Both the position numbers and the translations under genes were made by a program. A DNA stretch of 64,000 nt from Bombyx mori (Eukaryota > Arthropoda > Insecta > Lepidoptera > Bombycidae). The DNA lies in NCBI RefSeq assembly GCF_030269925.1, contig NC_085107.1:4092001-4156000 (forward strand), given 5' to 3'. Under the pieces are notes generated by a model. The model was not told where the DNA came from. It did no database searches and saw nothing but the letters and a program-made list of their open reading frames with translations. Positions 44,980-57,214 of this stretch are shown here, piece by piece. Every line of letters starts with the position of its first letter. Position 1 is the first letter of the stretch.

Positions 44980-46500
44980 TATCCCTTTGCTGATTTGCTG
45001 GCCGGTTTTCAATTTACGAGGTACCCAAAAAGTGCTGCTTAGATTTTCCAAAACAATTATAATAGAATGACTAAAATGAAAATTAACGGCACATCAATAT
45101 AAATAATCAAAACTGATTTACTACATGTTAAACAAACAATAATGTAGCGTACCTACTAGTGAAGTTCGCGAGTCTCTCCTGCTACGTTAATATCGATTAC
45201 CTACCTCAGGCCGGGAGTTTTTGAGCCTGCATTGCGCCACTTGATAACTGTCCTAACTGCCCTTATCACGACGAAGGGTCATCGAACTCGTTTGATAACC
45301 CGCGCAATGCGTAACACCGCACCAAGATCGTTGCACACCTAAATATGCAGAAAGATTATTCTATAGCATATTTTAAACAAGCTTGTCCAGGACTTGTAAG
45401 TCTCACTATGCTTTTATATTTTATAAAAGTCATAATAATATGTAAATGGAATAAAGTACGTTCACGTGTGATCTTAGCGATTGCAGGTTAATAAATAAGA
45501 TAAATATAGATAAGATGTTTTAAATTGTGCACCGAACAGCAAAGGATATAGAACATTAATTAAAAAAAATTATGTATTTTTGACGTTAGCTCTTTAATAT
45601 TGAAAACCGAAAATATCACGCAATACTAACATAAAATATCTTCTCACATTACAAGAGCGCACTTCGCTTTTGTTGACAAAAGCAAGTTAGTAGAACACTC
45701 GTATTGTTTGTATGATAAACGCACGTATTCCAAAAACCAGGGCTCAAATGCTAAACAATAACTTTCAAGCGAACGTGTGTGTACTGTTGTGCTCATAAAC
45801 TGTTTTAATTATTATAAAGAGAACGTTTTGTGCATTGTCAGTCGAAGCCTAAAATATATATTTGGTATAGCATTATTGAGATCCAGTAAAGATAGTTATT
45901 ATTTTTAATTTTTTATTGCCTATTTGTACCATTATAGAATTGTAACAGAAGTGAAAAATATGAGCGTGTTGTACGTGAGTGACTTGTTTAGTAAAGTATA
46001 ATATATGTATATAGCAGTCAGTCATTATAAAAAAATAAAATTGTAAAATAATTTTTAATTGTTTCTCTGTGCGTATCTGCACGCTAATCTCCGCAATTTC
46101 TGAATGAATTTTAAAAATGTCAAAACTTCGACTAACATTAAGTATTGGATCAATTTTAAATTGAACAAAAAAATCTTGACAAGAAAAATAATTGTTATTG
46201 ATTAAAAAATCAATAGAACGAGTTATCACTGTCCGCATGGAACTGCGGGCATAACTCGTGTTAAAACATAGTAACGGTACTTCGAACCGAGAATATTATT
46301 TTGCAGTGCCGCAACAAAAACGGTCTAGCTTCCCTTTGTATCGATGTGCGAGAGGCTATGGCTACAATGCTGAACGCATGTGATAAAAACAAACGATTAG
46401 ATCATCACTGACAGTACTGGGCACCGGCTCATATTTTACTATTACAATATTATTATCATATATTGTGTGAAGGATAATCTTTATACTATATATATTTCTT
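44980..46500. other. Intronic DNA, nothing recognised
   Basis: No exon, RNA gene or repeat end identified. The 121-codon minus-strand frame 45873-46238 is AT-driven and unrecognised. Confidence 0.4.
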
Positions 46501-46504
46501 CTGC

Positions 46505-46697
46505 GCGTGCGTTACTTCCCCCTCTCTGCGGTGTTTCTTGAGCGCATGTCGTCTCCTTTTTCAAACAAGGTTGGAGAACAGTACTATGGTAGGCTGTACA
46601 TGATTTTGCTCCTGGCATTGCTCAGGTCCATGAGGGACCGTGACCAGTCACCATCAAGGGGAGGGGGTATGCTCATCAATCTACAAATATCATAAAA
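46505..46697 (+). mobile_element. Diverged LINE tail (LINE B-like)
   Basis: TCTGCGGTGTTTCTTGAGCG, then CAAACAAGGTTGGAGAACAG, GTAGGCTG, GCTCCTGGCATTGCTCAGG and GACCAGTCACCATCAAGG follow the end of the intact LINE with many changes. The following ACACAGGGTGTTCCATAA is a separate, unassigned sequence. Confidence 0.75.
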
Positions 46698-46699
46698 CA

Positions 46700-47644
46700 C
46701 ACACACAAAAACATACACAGGGTGTTCCATAACATGTCAACTGAAAAAGGTTTATTATGACGAGAAGAGTATCGAGCGAATTAAAATAATGAATTCATTA
46801 TGCCATGTCAATTTTTTTTTATATTAACAAATATTGTTGGCACTCGGTAGTTCTAGCACACTTCAAGCTGATTTTATCCTACAGGATCGTCACAGTTGCA
46901 TATTCACTGAACTAACGGTTTGTTCTTTTACACTGTACAGAATATATACATACTAAATATTCTGTTTTTATAACATCTCGAAAGGTCTTTGTGCAAAGGG
47001 ATCCTCTAGCACGCTCCAATGAAGCTCTCCAGTGGGTACGACTCGTCAACTTATTTTTCGCCCTCGTATCTTTTGTACTGCGTACTCCGGCTTTGTTTAT
47101 TCATTATCACTCGGGTGCCAATATATGGCTATTATTCTGCATGATAAAATGTTTATATCAACCTTAAATTAAACCAGATTTTGTTGCGCGAAATTTAATA
47201 ATAACCAGATGATATTTACATTAACAAAATTCAGTATTCAACGAGAGGCTTTTATTCGTGTTTTTTGAATGCGGAAGTAATATTGTATATGTTTTTGTAA
47301 TTTTATCTGTTTTAAATTAGGAAACCAAAATACGGAACTTTTTTAAAGCGGGCTTCCACTATCACATACAAATTTATCATTAAAAAAAGAAATTAGCACA
47401 CTTTGTTTTTTTTATTTAGTTCTTTTTTTTTTGCTTTTTGTACTGGCTAATACAATGATGTTTTAATATGACATTTGACCCAACATTTTACTGTTGCAAT
47501 GGAATGATTTCAATTACTATTTTCGGCCGTTAATATTCTTATTTTGAATTTATATAGGTTGAATCTTTATGTGGTCAAAAGAGAACGGTTTTAGTTTAGT
47601 GTCGACTGCTTAAAATAATGTGACGCCGTGTATAGAATGTGTAG
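46700..47644 (+). other. DIP2 intron, last part
   Basis: No repeat recognised apart from T runs at 47405-47435. It ends GTATAGAATGTGTAG before the exon; an alternative AG nine bases earlier (47635) would also keep the frame open. The polypyrimidine tract is weak. Confidence 0.5.
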
Positions 47645-47767
47645 TGGAGCCGGCGAGCAGCCAGTTCCCGCGAGGACCGCGCGGCGACGCCGCCAGCAGT
47701 CGGCAGCACACCAGGAATCGACGCACACATCGTCGCGTCACGCACAATGAGAAGAGATACCACTCAG
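47645..47767 (+). CDS. DIP2: DIP2 internal exon (Arg/His/Ser-rich linker)
   Basis: A 123-nt exon between AATGTGTAG and GTATCG, phase 1 on both sides (two bases, 40 codons, one base). Joined to 37494 it stays in frame. It encodes EPASSQFPRGPRGDAASSRQ, then a basic run with RRTHRRVTHNEKRYHS. In insect DIP2 proteins a similar basic stretch ending NEKRYHS leads into EVRxEAVQ, so the next exon should begin by completing Glu; that exon is not in the window. The region lies between the N-terminal DMAP1-binding segment and the adenylate-forming domains and is probably disordered. It is markedly GC-rich compared with the flanking intron. The acceptor choice is less certain than the donor. Confidence 0.82.
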
Positions 47768-48451
47768 GTATCGATTGAAAAAACTTGCCTCATTTGGTAG
47801 CTGCCTACACTTTACACATTAATACAGGGGATCCCAAACTTATTTTGTCTAATAATAATAATATAACTCTTTATTTAACACCATATGTACAGAGTAAGCT
47901 TAAAAAACAAATAATAGACGGTGACATAAATTGGCGGCCTTATCGCTAAAAGCGATCTCTTCCAGGCAACCTTGCAGGGAGAGGAATAAACAAACTAGAT
48001 GGTGCTATATCTTAATAAAGTTACATAAAAATATATACTTATATACACATGTGAAAAATAAATACAATATAAGATAGACTTACATACGATTAAATACAAA
48101 TAAATACTAAAAATATGCAAGTAATTATATCGTAGGAGCCATATTATTGTGCAAGATAGTGCGATTTTAATCTGAACTTGAAAATTTTCGGCGAGGACGA
48201 TTGTTTGGCTACTGCCCACTTTGAGAATAAATTATTTTTTAGTACCCCGATTTTTTTACCTGCTTAAAAACCACTCTATCGAGAGCTTAGTCGGAGTCTA
48301 AGAGTCCTCCTAAATGAAATTACAAATCGCCTCCCAAGTCTCTACACAACGCCTCTATTTTTCTGGGTCTCTTACCGCCCTCTTTAAGCTTGCAGCGCCC
48401 ACAAGGGGGCGTTATCGCCCACTTTGGGAAAGGCTGCATTACTACTACTTA
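47768..48451 (+). other. Start of the next DIP2 intron
   Basis: No exon or classifiable repeat. TAATAATAATAATATAACTC at about 47848-47870, followed by TTTATTTAACACCATATG, may be the end of an unidentified repeat. Confidence 0.4.
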
Positions 48452-48879
48452 TCTATATATTAATCCGTGAAGCAAAAACTTTGTACCCCTTTTTACGAAA
48501 ATTGCGCGGACGGAGGAGTATGAAATTTCCCACACTTATAGAGAATATAGAGAAGCAGTGCACAATGCAATTTTTTTTTTAATAAAGCTTAAAAGTACAT
48601 TAGATCAATAAAGAAACCATTACACACTCTACCATGTACTTGACACACACACGCATGCATCTATTTGTTTATTGTCAAACTTTGTTATTGCCTAAAGTCT
48701 GTGGTCAAATTCAGAATAGTTTAATATTGTTTATCTTTAATATTATTTGTCTATAGTGTAGTTTTGGCGAAATCTGTGATTATAGAAGTATTATTAGTAT
48801 TTGACAATAGAACCTTAATAATGTTCAAAATTATAATTTCAATTAATTAGTCGAATTTCGACTACTGCGGGACCACTAG
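48452..48879 (+). mobile_element. Non-autonomous Helitron, family H1, copy 3
   Basis: The plus-strand copy of the family: TCTATATATTAATCCGTGAA at the 5' end, the near-perfect palindrome AGTCGAATTTCGACT, then ACTGCGGGACCACTAG at the 3' end, with A before and T after. 428 bp, no coding capacity. It gives the clearest view of both termini. Confidence 0.9.
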
Positions 48880-48884
48880 TCTAT

Positions 48885-51845
48885 TTTATATTCTACAATT
48901 TTTATACATTAGTATAGACGTTTTATACATCAATGTTCTTTCCTTTGACCTTTTTAAGACATTTAATATCTCGCTCTAATTCGCTTTGTAAAGTGCTAGA
49001 TATATGTGAAAAAACTACGCATTTTATCTACGCTAATACGCACACGACTTGTCTTGAAATTGAATGAAAGTTTATTTGTTATTGCATTGTATTGAGAGAA
49101 ACAGTCATATAAATTCAAAGTTGAATTAATAATGAACCCGTATAACGTTCTCTATGTATCTCTCACGTATTCCACTCGAATGAACGCTTCTGTGAAGCTT
49201 GAACCGCAGAGCTCTGTGCATGTTCTGTGGTTTAAATCCTAACATTTTCTATAATAATTGGTACCGTGCAAGCAATATGTGAAACCTCGCAGGTACCTCG
49301 AATGTTCTGGAATGAAAATGGTGGCTCGCACTCGGGAATATATACTGTAAATGCTTCTCACTGTGTCAGAAACCGCACGTCTGACAATTATTTGAAATGT
49401 AAATTCAAGCGTACACGTTTATGAACTACAAAACGGTTGTTGGAATTCCAAGTCATGTTCAAAGCGAAATATTATTAAAATGTAATAATGGAAATTCTTC
49501 ACTAATTGCTTCACTAATTTAAGGTAAGAGTTTGTTTAAGAATTATTAAAGCCATTTATTGAGAGAACAAAAAAATATTATTTTTCCAACATTCATGTAC
49601 TTGCGATCTTACCGTTTCATTACTTAAATAGCCTGTTCAAGTCTTCCCGGGACACAACAATGTGACTACAACAATTTAAAAAAAATAACAAAACAAGAAG
49701 TCAACGATGTCCCTTTTCGCATTGTCTCCTCTGCAAGATAAGCATTAAACAATGCACTTATTAACGATATCTTGAAGTCTCTCCAAGATCCTATCGACGT
49801 CGGCTGTAATGCCTCGGATAGTAAACTTTTGACTTTGGAGTATTGGAATATTTGAAATTCGAAAGCTTCACTCGAACCATCCCAATTGTTTTAATTGACT
49901 TATAAATTTAAATGAATTATAAATTGACTAGTGCCCGAGAACAAATTCTTATATACATACTTAAAATGAAATATAAACATATTATACATGTTTAATATAT
50001 ATTTTTTCTATCGTAAAACTACGGTCGTAACCAGAACGAAATGTGCTCGGTACATGTATGTAATACGGAGCGCGCCTCCCAACTGTGATTTGATATCCGA
50101 GATAAAGCAATAAATAATACGTAACGTCGAAAACGGCGTATCTCCCTCGCCATTAGCGTTACAAAAAAAAGCAATTTCCCGGTCAAAGCGCATCTACGTT
50201 ACGTTACGAAATACCACTTTACAAAGCGGCCCGGTGTTAGGTAGGTACATCATGACTTTTTTAGACGGACTTGTGGCGGCCTATATACGACAGAGATTAT
50301 AGTGCCGCGCATCGTGTGCTAACGACGTCATTCTTTCTCGTGTTAAACACACAGAGCGTGATTGAGAATTAGTATGCGCTGCGTTCGAAATTGAAACAGC
50401 GACTTTAATTAATCGCTGTGACTTGTGAAGCGCTTTCTAGTATTTAGAACTGGTTATCTTGGGGATCGCGAAACGGAATTGGTACTGTAAGTTTGTTTTA
50501 AGCATAACTGGTTGTATGTTTTTTGTTCGTTGCTCTAAAGTCGTTTAAACAAAGGGGCTAGTTACAATGAAGAAATTCCGATTCGAACGTTCAAACGATG
50601 AAAATATTTAATGCATAATACAGTAATAAATCGGTCTCGTAATGATTTTTAAAAGTATGAGCATGAGATCGGTAATGTTAATTTTCTTGTTTGATTAATA
50701 AATTATGTAAAGCCCTTGAAAGATTTATGCGCTTGTAAAATATACTAAAAGTTTTACCAAGCTTTCATATATAGTTTTTGCTGAGAGAGTAACTAAACGA
50801 ATAGGTTCGGAATCAACACACGACCTATTTTGAGGAAGAAGGACGTTTGAAAATATACTATACTGCAAATACCACACTAACAATTTATTGATCGATTTAT
50901 TTCTCGAAAATAGGTAAGCTATAGTTATATCTCGGAACTTTTCTTCTAATTGTTTAATGGTAAAAAAGGGCAATTTACGCCAAGAGCACTTAATTATGAT
51001 TTTGATTTAAAATGGAAAGCACCATTGTATAGTCTGGGCATTTTTCCAATGTGGTTTTTGTTTCACTAAGAAAGTATCTCGCAAATAGGTCACGAGAACT
51101 GTGGATGCGGGCGACTCAAGAAATTACAGCGAATGCCTTTTAAAAGCGCCACCATCTGGAGCCGGAATAGACTCGTTAAAAATGCTAGAGCCCCACTACT
51201 TAATTATCAACTGTTTAACCTTTTTAACCAAGGACGGCGGTTAGTTCGCGGCGTTTGTTTAGTTGAGAAAATTATGAGCTTCATTCTTTGAAATAAACAT
51301 GGCGGAATGATAATGAATATTATAATATGTAAATTGCGTAGAGTAAAACAAACCTTTAAATTCTCGAATGTGTAGCTATTTCTAAATGTTAGAGCGACTG
51401 TACGTGCAATCTTATTTAATTATTACGTGCATTTATGTATTTAATTAAAATATATATATATATAATGATAATAATGCGGTCATCAACGAGTAGCTTCATT
51501 GTCGTTCATAGAAATTAAATCAAAACTTGTCTAATGTATTTTTATAATCATTAAATAAATAAAAACAAATAAAACTTATACAATTATAATAAAAGTGGTC
51601 ATTAAAAAAGGGTTTTTGCAACACGTTCGTAAATCCGTGATCAATACTGACTCATTCCGTACGGATTTCTCTTTCGTGTATTCATTTTATTATGTACCTA
51701 ACTAAGATTGTGCCTTTGTAAAGCAATACTAATATTTGTGATACCAATTTATTCTGTTCCAACCCCAATCTCAGGTTCCCTAAGACTATAGTATACCTTT
51801 TTTTATAATGGCATTTAAACTACGAGTAGAATGGATTGTTATTGG
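48885..51845. other. Intronic DNA, nothing recognised
   Basis: Nearly 3 kb without a supported feature. Short GC-richer patches (about 50225-50360) have no recognisable motif. Confidence 0.4.
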
Positions 51846-51847
51846 AA

Positions 51848-52265
51848 ATAGAGGTCCCGCAGTAGTCGAAATTCGACTAGAATTAATTGGAATTGTAAGT
51901 TTGTACACTATTATGATTGTCTTTTATACATCTATAATCACAAATTTCGCCAAGACTACACTATAAAAATATTAACAAAGACAAACAATATTTAATCTAT
52001 TCTCAATTTGACAACAGACGCCAAGAACAAAAGTTTGACAATAAATAGTATGCATGCGTGTGTGCGTCAAATACATGGTATGTAGTGTGTGTAATGTTTT
52101 CTTTATTGATTTAATGTATCTTTTATGCATTATTAAAAAAATATATTAGCATTGTGCACTTCTTCTCTATATTCTCTATAAGTGTGCAAAATTTCATACT
52201 CCTCCATCCGCGCAATTTTCGTAAAAAGGGATACAAAGTTTTTGCTTCACGTATTAATATATAGA
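51848..52265 (-). mobile_element. Non-autonomous Helitron, family H1, copy 4
   Basis: About 418 bp, very close to copy 1 (for example TATGCATGCGTGTGTGCGTC and CACTTCTTCTCTATATTCTC in both). The 3' CTAG has mutated to CTAT; the 5' TC end and the near-terminal palindrome are intact. The frame 52182-52553 begins inside it and is not a gene. Confidence 0.88.
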
Positions 52266-53472
52266 TGTATTATTCTGACATGTACTGCCTATTCACTTGT
52301 CAGATTAATAAAAAAAAAAAAAATAAAAAAAAATTGTGTGCATGTACGAGATCGTCTCCGGCGAAGCGTTGTTTCTTTTTTCAAAGTATCGTATAATAAG
52401 AATTGGGGTCAGCGTGTATTTCGCGTGATTGATGTATACGCTGACGTTGTAAGCACGGTGTTAAGGCCGCGGGCCAGAAAACTCGCTAATTCTATTATTA
52501 TATTTACTTCTTCTTATAAATTCACGCGAAACATAGCTGTAGGTGAGGCTTAAAAAAATATTATTAGTTTTCTAACCTAAATAAATTACAAATACATATA
52601 ATTGAGTTCTCACATAATTTTATCTAAATATCGTCATTTTATCAATTAGACTATCCTAACTTTGATTTTAATTGAACTTTACGTTATTATCTTAGAAACG
52701 AGAGCATTTTATGTCTTCAGATAAAACTTTGTCTCACGTAAGAACAGTTCATTTTAATAGTTTACATTGTTAAGATTGTTATATGAAAATTATGTCGTAA
52801 TACATCATGTATAGGTTTAGTATTGTGAATAAATTTTAAATTTACCAAAGAACAGGCGACAGGTAGCATCAATTCTAAAAAGTAAATGTTGCCACCTGTG
52901 TTGGGGACGAGCGTGCAAAAACTTTCAGTTCCTCCAAAATAGGGAGTAACGATTACGAGATCTTGCTCTAGTAGATATATACGTGCCTTATATTGCTATG
53001 AAGTGTTTGTGATAAAATTGCGGTATCGTGTCTGCGAGGAATAGAAAATTACTTTTATAAAACAATCCTTTTTTTGTCCCGTAACTGTAAATGAAAATAT
53101 CGTAATGAAAATAATGTTTATGCTGTTTTTGTGGCCGCCTGTATAGCGTAGTGACGTGAAAATACCCGCGCGGATCGAGGCGCGAAGCTGCACGTTGAAT
53201 CACGCGAGCCTTCCAACTTCACCATAGAAACGAGGTGCCACGCAAATGTTCTACGTTATTGAGTAATTTAGTGTTTATCTAAACACGCTTAGTCTAATTG
53301 TTGAATGTCTTCACTCGCGTGTTGTTCGTACGAATAACGCTGAGAGCTTGTAGTAAGAAGTAGCGTTCTGTCAGTGTTAACGATCAATTACTGTACTTGT
53401 TCTCACGATTCTGTCGGGCATCCTACGAATTACGACCTTCGATCACACAAACATGAAACGCTCCGAATTAAT

Positions 53473-53473
53473 G

Positions 53474-53510
<37 letters not shown>
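53473..53510. repeat. (CT)n microsatellite
   Basis: An almost pure CT dinucleotide run with one TTT interruption. Confidence 0.97.
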
Positions 53511-53921
53511 CCCAGCTATTTATATGCTAATTAATGCATGTATAAAAAATAAATTTAATTCACTACCAAAACCGAGAAAATGAGTAGATAATAAATATAT
53601 CATTATACCTGGAAAATAATAAAATAAATAAGCTATGTAAACAAATTAATTCCATTAATAAAAGAAAATTACGTGTGTCATGACTGCAAAAGTTTTCCCC
53701 GCACAAGAATGTTGAATAAAAATCTGCACGGTATGCGGTTGTAACATGTTTACGTTTTTCTTTAACATATTTAGTGTGTTTCACATAAAGTTCTAACTGT
53801 CATTCTCCACAGACTGTAGACAGTAAAAAAAGGGGCGTTAATTTAAAGCATCCAAACAATATTAGATCCTGGGCGACGCTCAGAACTTTAGACGTCTAAG
53901 GCCTCTGTCCACTGCAAAGTT

Positions 53922-53956
53922 GAGGGTGACTATAACTTATCTTATTAGTCACCCTC
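53922..53956. repeat. Perfect 10-bp inverted repeat
   Basis: GAGGGTGACT and AGTCACCCTC are separated by 15 nt and would form a 10-bp stem. No flanking transposon ends were recognised. Confidence 0.85.
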
Positions 53957-54204
53957 GGTGCCGACTATTAAGCTACATATTATACCGATCGATAGCAGCT
54001 CATGAGGTTATTTGGCAGGAGCCGATGCGTGTATGCGTGTGCGGCATACGCTGACAGACTGTACTTATGACTGGACTTAAAACCTCGAGGTCACTAGAAT
54101 AATTAGGAAAGGGAACAAGCTAAACATAACATTTTTTTTAATACCCACGATGTCGACAGAACTGTCACTGTATTATTTAACGGGGAGGGTACGGTCAATA
54201 AACG

Positions 54205-54485
54205 CGTTGCGAATGAGGCTGCAACGGGGCCCAAACCGGAGTGTCGCTAACACTGGCTCTAGCAAGGGCAGTGCTTAGCAGAATCTACCACCGGATCGGA
54301 AACGCGACCCACTAAGAAGATCCGACGAGAAGCTCAGTGGGCTGTGTCTATGAGTCAATTTACTCGTCGAGCCCTTCTTCACAAGCTACGGGTTAGGCGA
54401 GGACGGTGACCGGTGCTTGAAGTACCTAAAAGCACCGTTAATGGGTCGAAATGATCCGTAATGACGTGCTTAGGGCCAAGGATGC
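54205..54485 (-). mobile_element. BMC1-like LINE tail, minus strand
   Basis: Contains CTCTAGCAAGGGCAGTGCTT, AAGAAGATCCGACGAGAAGC, GTGGGCTGTGTCTATGAGTC, CGTCGAGCCCTTCTTCACA and GTACCTAAAAGCACCGTTAA, as in 44700-44975. It lacks the A-tail end. Confidence 0.8.
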
Positions 54486-54489
54486 AATA

Positions 54490-57080
54490 GTCATCGAATG
54501 CGTTATATACGAATATGATATGTACAGTTCATCAGTTCTAGTACGCGTTATAGTGTCTGCTGCATTTTTTTGCGTCTGTTACGTTCAGCGTAGATCGAAA
54601 TACCCATAAGACGTCATAAAATACTCAAAGGTTCCAGTATACATCATACAATGGATAGTTACTTTTAATCGTTGTTGTAAACGCAGCTTGTTCTATAAAA
54701 CGTGGTGTAATTTTCTCATCACATTTTATAACCTAACATCATTATCGCAAAATCTTAGAGCACCAGTTATGAAATATGTTATAAATAGCAAATAAGTAGC
54801 CAATTTTATATGACCGACCGAGAAACAGGAAATAGACCACAACAACTGGTTTCTACGGTGGCGGCGTGTCACCAGACCTAAAATTTAGTTCCGAAATGGG
54901 AAGGCGACAGTCGGGCGGCGCTATATAGGCGACATCCTCGATGCGAGGCTTACTTTAATAATGGCAACCTTCCCAGTTGTCTTGTTCAAATAACTTTAAT
55001 TTTCAACGAATGCAGCGAAAAATTATGGGAATCCCGAATAATACTAATTGAACTAATGTACCTACTCGTTTGAAGGTTAATTAATAACTATTAAGTTTAC
55101 AGAGCACATACATAACAAAACGAACTAAAGCAAAATAAATGAAACCGTTTCAGTGAGATAGCCTTGTAAGACATAACAAAGACGTAGCCTATTAAATAAG
55201 AAAATAAACTCGAAACATGATATTTTCCCCAGGAGGTAACTCTTCATTATGAATACTTTTTATCCTTAATAGTCTTTGTTAGGGTTCGTTGCTTTATTTG
55301 CCTTACAATAACCGATATCTGACTAAGATACACATTAGCCAGACCGCAGTCTTTTACTAGCTTGAAAATTGTATTCAGGTTTGACGTATTCAAAGTCTCA
55401 ATTAAATTGCATAATAGCATCCTGGCCGCAGTTTTGCCTGCATGGACGTTTTACACAGAGCGGGCGGTGACCTGTGCTCAACAGTGAGATGAAAAGTATC
55501 TTATTTTTTCCCGAAGTCCAAAACATACATGTTTTTCGGCGTCAAAACGTAACGTTCGTAATTGTAATATTATTTGAGTTAAAAATCCAGTTAAATTAAA
55601 AAAAAAAACTGCTTAATTCGACTTCAATTAAAAAATCCTGTATCAATTTAATATCTGTTGACCCGTTGAAAACTTCACGAAAATCCGTGCAGTGGTTTTG
55701 AAGATATACGCGAAGGAACAAACAGATCGACATAAAATAATTGTAAAAATAGCTGGTTTATGTTCTATTATTGTATTTCTTTGCTAACCCTCTTGCTGTT
55801 TTTTCGTCGATGTACGGCCAGACCTAATGGGCGAAGGTTGTGCCGACTCAGAATTCGCCCTTTCATCAGTAATTACGAAAAAAAACCTACTAAAAAATAA
55901 TTCAAGCAAATAAGAAAATCACTGGTTAAACCAATATTTTACCTATATTTTCTTATAATAACATCATAACACAATGCAATAATACATCGACATCAATACA
56001 TACGAGTATGTACACCTTACACATGGCAGCTACCAACGGAGGTCTCTTTTGACTTTGTTTGCGATTGAGTCACGTAGTAACACCAAGTTCGAAGTTTTTA
56101 TATATAATAATATATTTTTTTACGGAGGCCTGTTTTTTTTTTTTTTTGTAAAACATTTAGTCACTTGTCGGCATGACTCGATTTTTAAAGAAGAGAATTC
56201 GAAAATATTTTGCAGTTGAAATTTATTTTTGAAATTTTGTTGAAAATTTGTTGTTTGTGATGATTGGAAAAAATATTATTACGTTATTGCTTTTAGTAGT
56301 TTTAGTAGCGCACGTTGATGTAGTTTGCACTGTGGTAATTATGGGTGATTTCGTCTTAGTGTTAGATCTATGACGGCTTCTGGTAAAATCGATATTTAAT
56401 TAAAATGTAAGGTAAGTAAACATGAAAATGTATTTTCTAAACAAAGCAACTGAACTATACTGGAAGAGGCACAGATTAGCCTGCAAATTGAATCGGAAGC
56501 GTGTTTTTTTTAAAAAAAAAACACTTCTCTTTGTTCGCTTCGGCGCCATCGCAGGATTTAAAACAGAAATACAATTTGTACTTTTAAAGGGTATCAAAGT
56601 TTTATTCTATTTTGATCACCCGTTCGATAGTAATATTGAGCGTTCGCAACAGGATATCAACGGTAAATTATGTTATAATGTGATATTCATTTCATACAGG
56701 GCGCTTTTTTGTATCGTAATATATAGGGTCTTGGTGATAGATGAAATTACATATGCAAATTATTTGGATCGTACGATTCTTGGGTAGGCGTTAGGAAAGC
56801 TGAAAAGGAATTTTTAATGCTCTACATTAACATAAGTTAATCATTGTTATATCAACGAAATTAGTTTGTTAAGGTAAACGTAAAAAGTCTTTTTTTTTAA
56901 TTTCATAGTACCTGCAATTTACAATTAAATCAATCACTGGTCACCCTTCCGTGGTACACGAGTAAAAAAATTCCAGCCGTGTCTGTATATATAATTATTC
57001 TATTGTGGAATTTTTTTTTTGTTTAACTTCACGAGTAGCGATCTTTAATCAAAGTTAACAATTCCCAATTTTAGTTATAT
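54490..57080. other. Intronic DNA, nothing recognised
   Basis: A piece at about 55660-55740 (AAAATCCGTGCAGTGGTTTT) is typical wording of old insect interspersed repeats but has no clear ends. The 121-codon frame 56422-56787 contains an A/T palindrome (56507-56523) and no domain. Confidence 0.35.
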
Positions 57081-57089
57081 AATGCTTCA

Positions 57090-57210
57090 GAATACACGTA
57101 GGCAGCGGCTTGGTTGCTTCATTGTCCTTACATCAGGAAATGGACGTCAGTCCGTTACCGATGATAACTACTCACCATCAGTAGGGTTGTATCTGTCCAC
57201 AAAGGCATTA
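57090..57210 (+). mobile_element. Degenerate LINE tail (LINE B-like)
   Basis: Shows GTAGGCAGCGGCTTGGTTGC, CGTTACCGATGATAACTACT, CACCATCAGTAGGG and GTCCACAAAGGCATTAG in the order of the intact LINE's 3' end, with an insertion between them. Confidence 0.65.
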
Positions 57211-57214
57211 GAAA

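Larger units (their letters stand above)
52270..54200. other. Intronic DNA with (CT)n and a hairpin
   Basis: Apart from the CT microsatellite and the inverted repeat listed separately, nothing is recognised. A patch at 53125-53200 resembles a partial tRNA-like SINE head (GCCGCCTGTATAGCGTAGTG) but is too short to assign. Confidence 0.4.

Noticed and set aside
45873..46238. 121-codon minus-strand frame
   Set aside because: AT-driven Ile/Phe/Lys composition with no recognisable domain.
52182..52553. 123-codon plus-strand frame
   Set aside because: It begins inside a Helitron copy and crosses A-rich sequence; there is no domain or conservation evidence.
53125..53200. Possible second tRNA-derived SINE head
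   Set aside because: Only an A-box-like stretch is present, with no B box and no matching body.
56422..56787. 121-codon plus-strand frame
   Set aside because: Low-complexity Lys/Phe-rich translation over an A/T palindrome; no motif, splice site or context.
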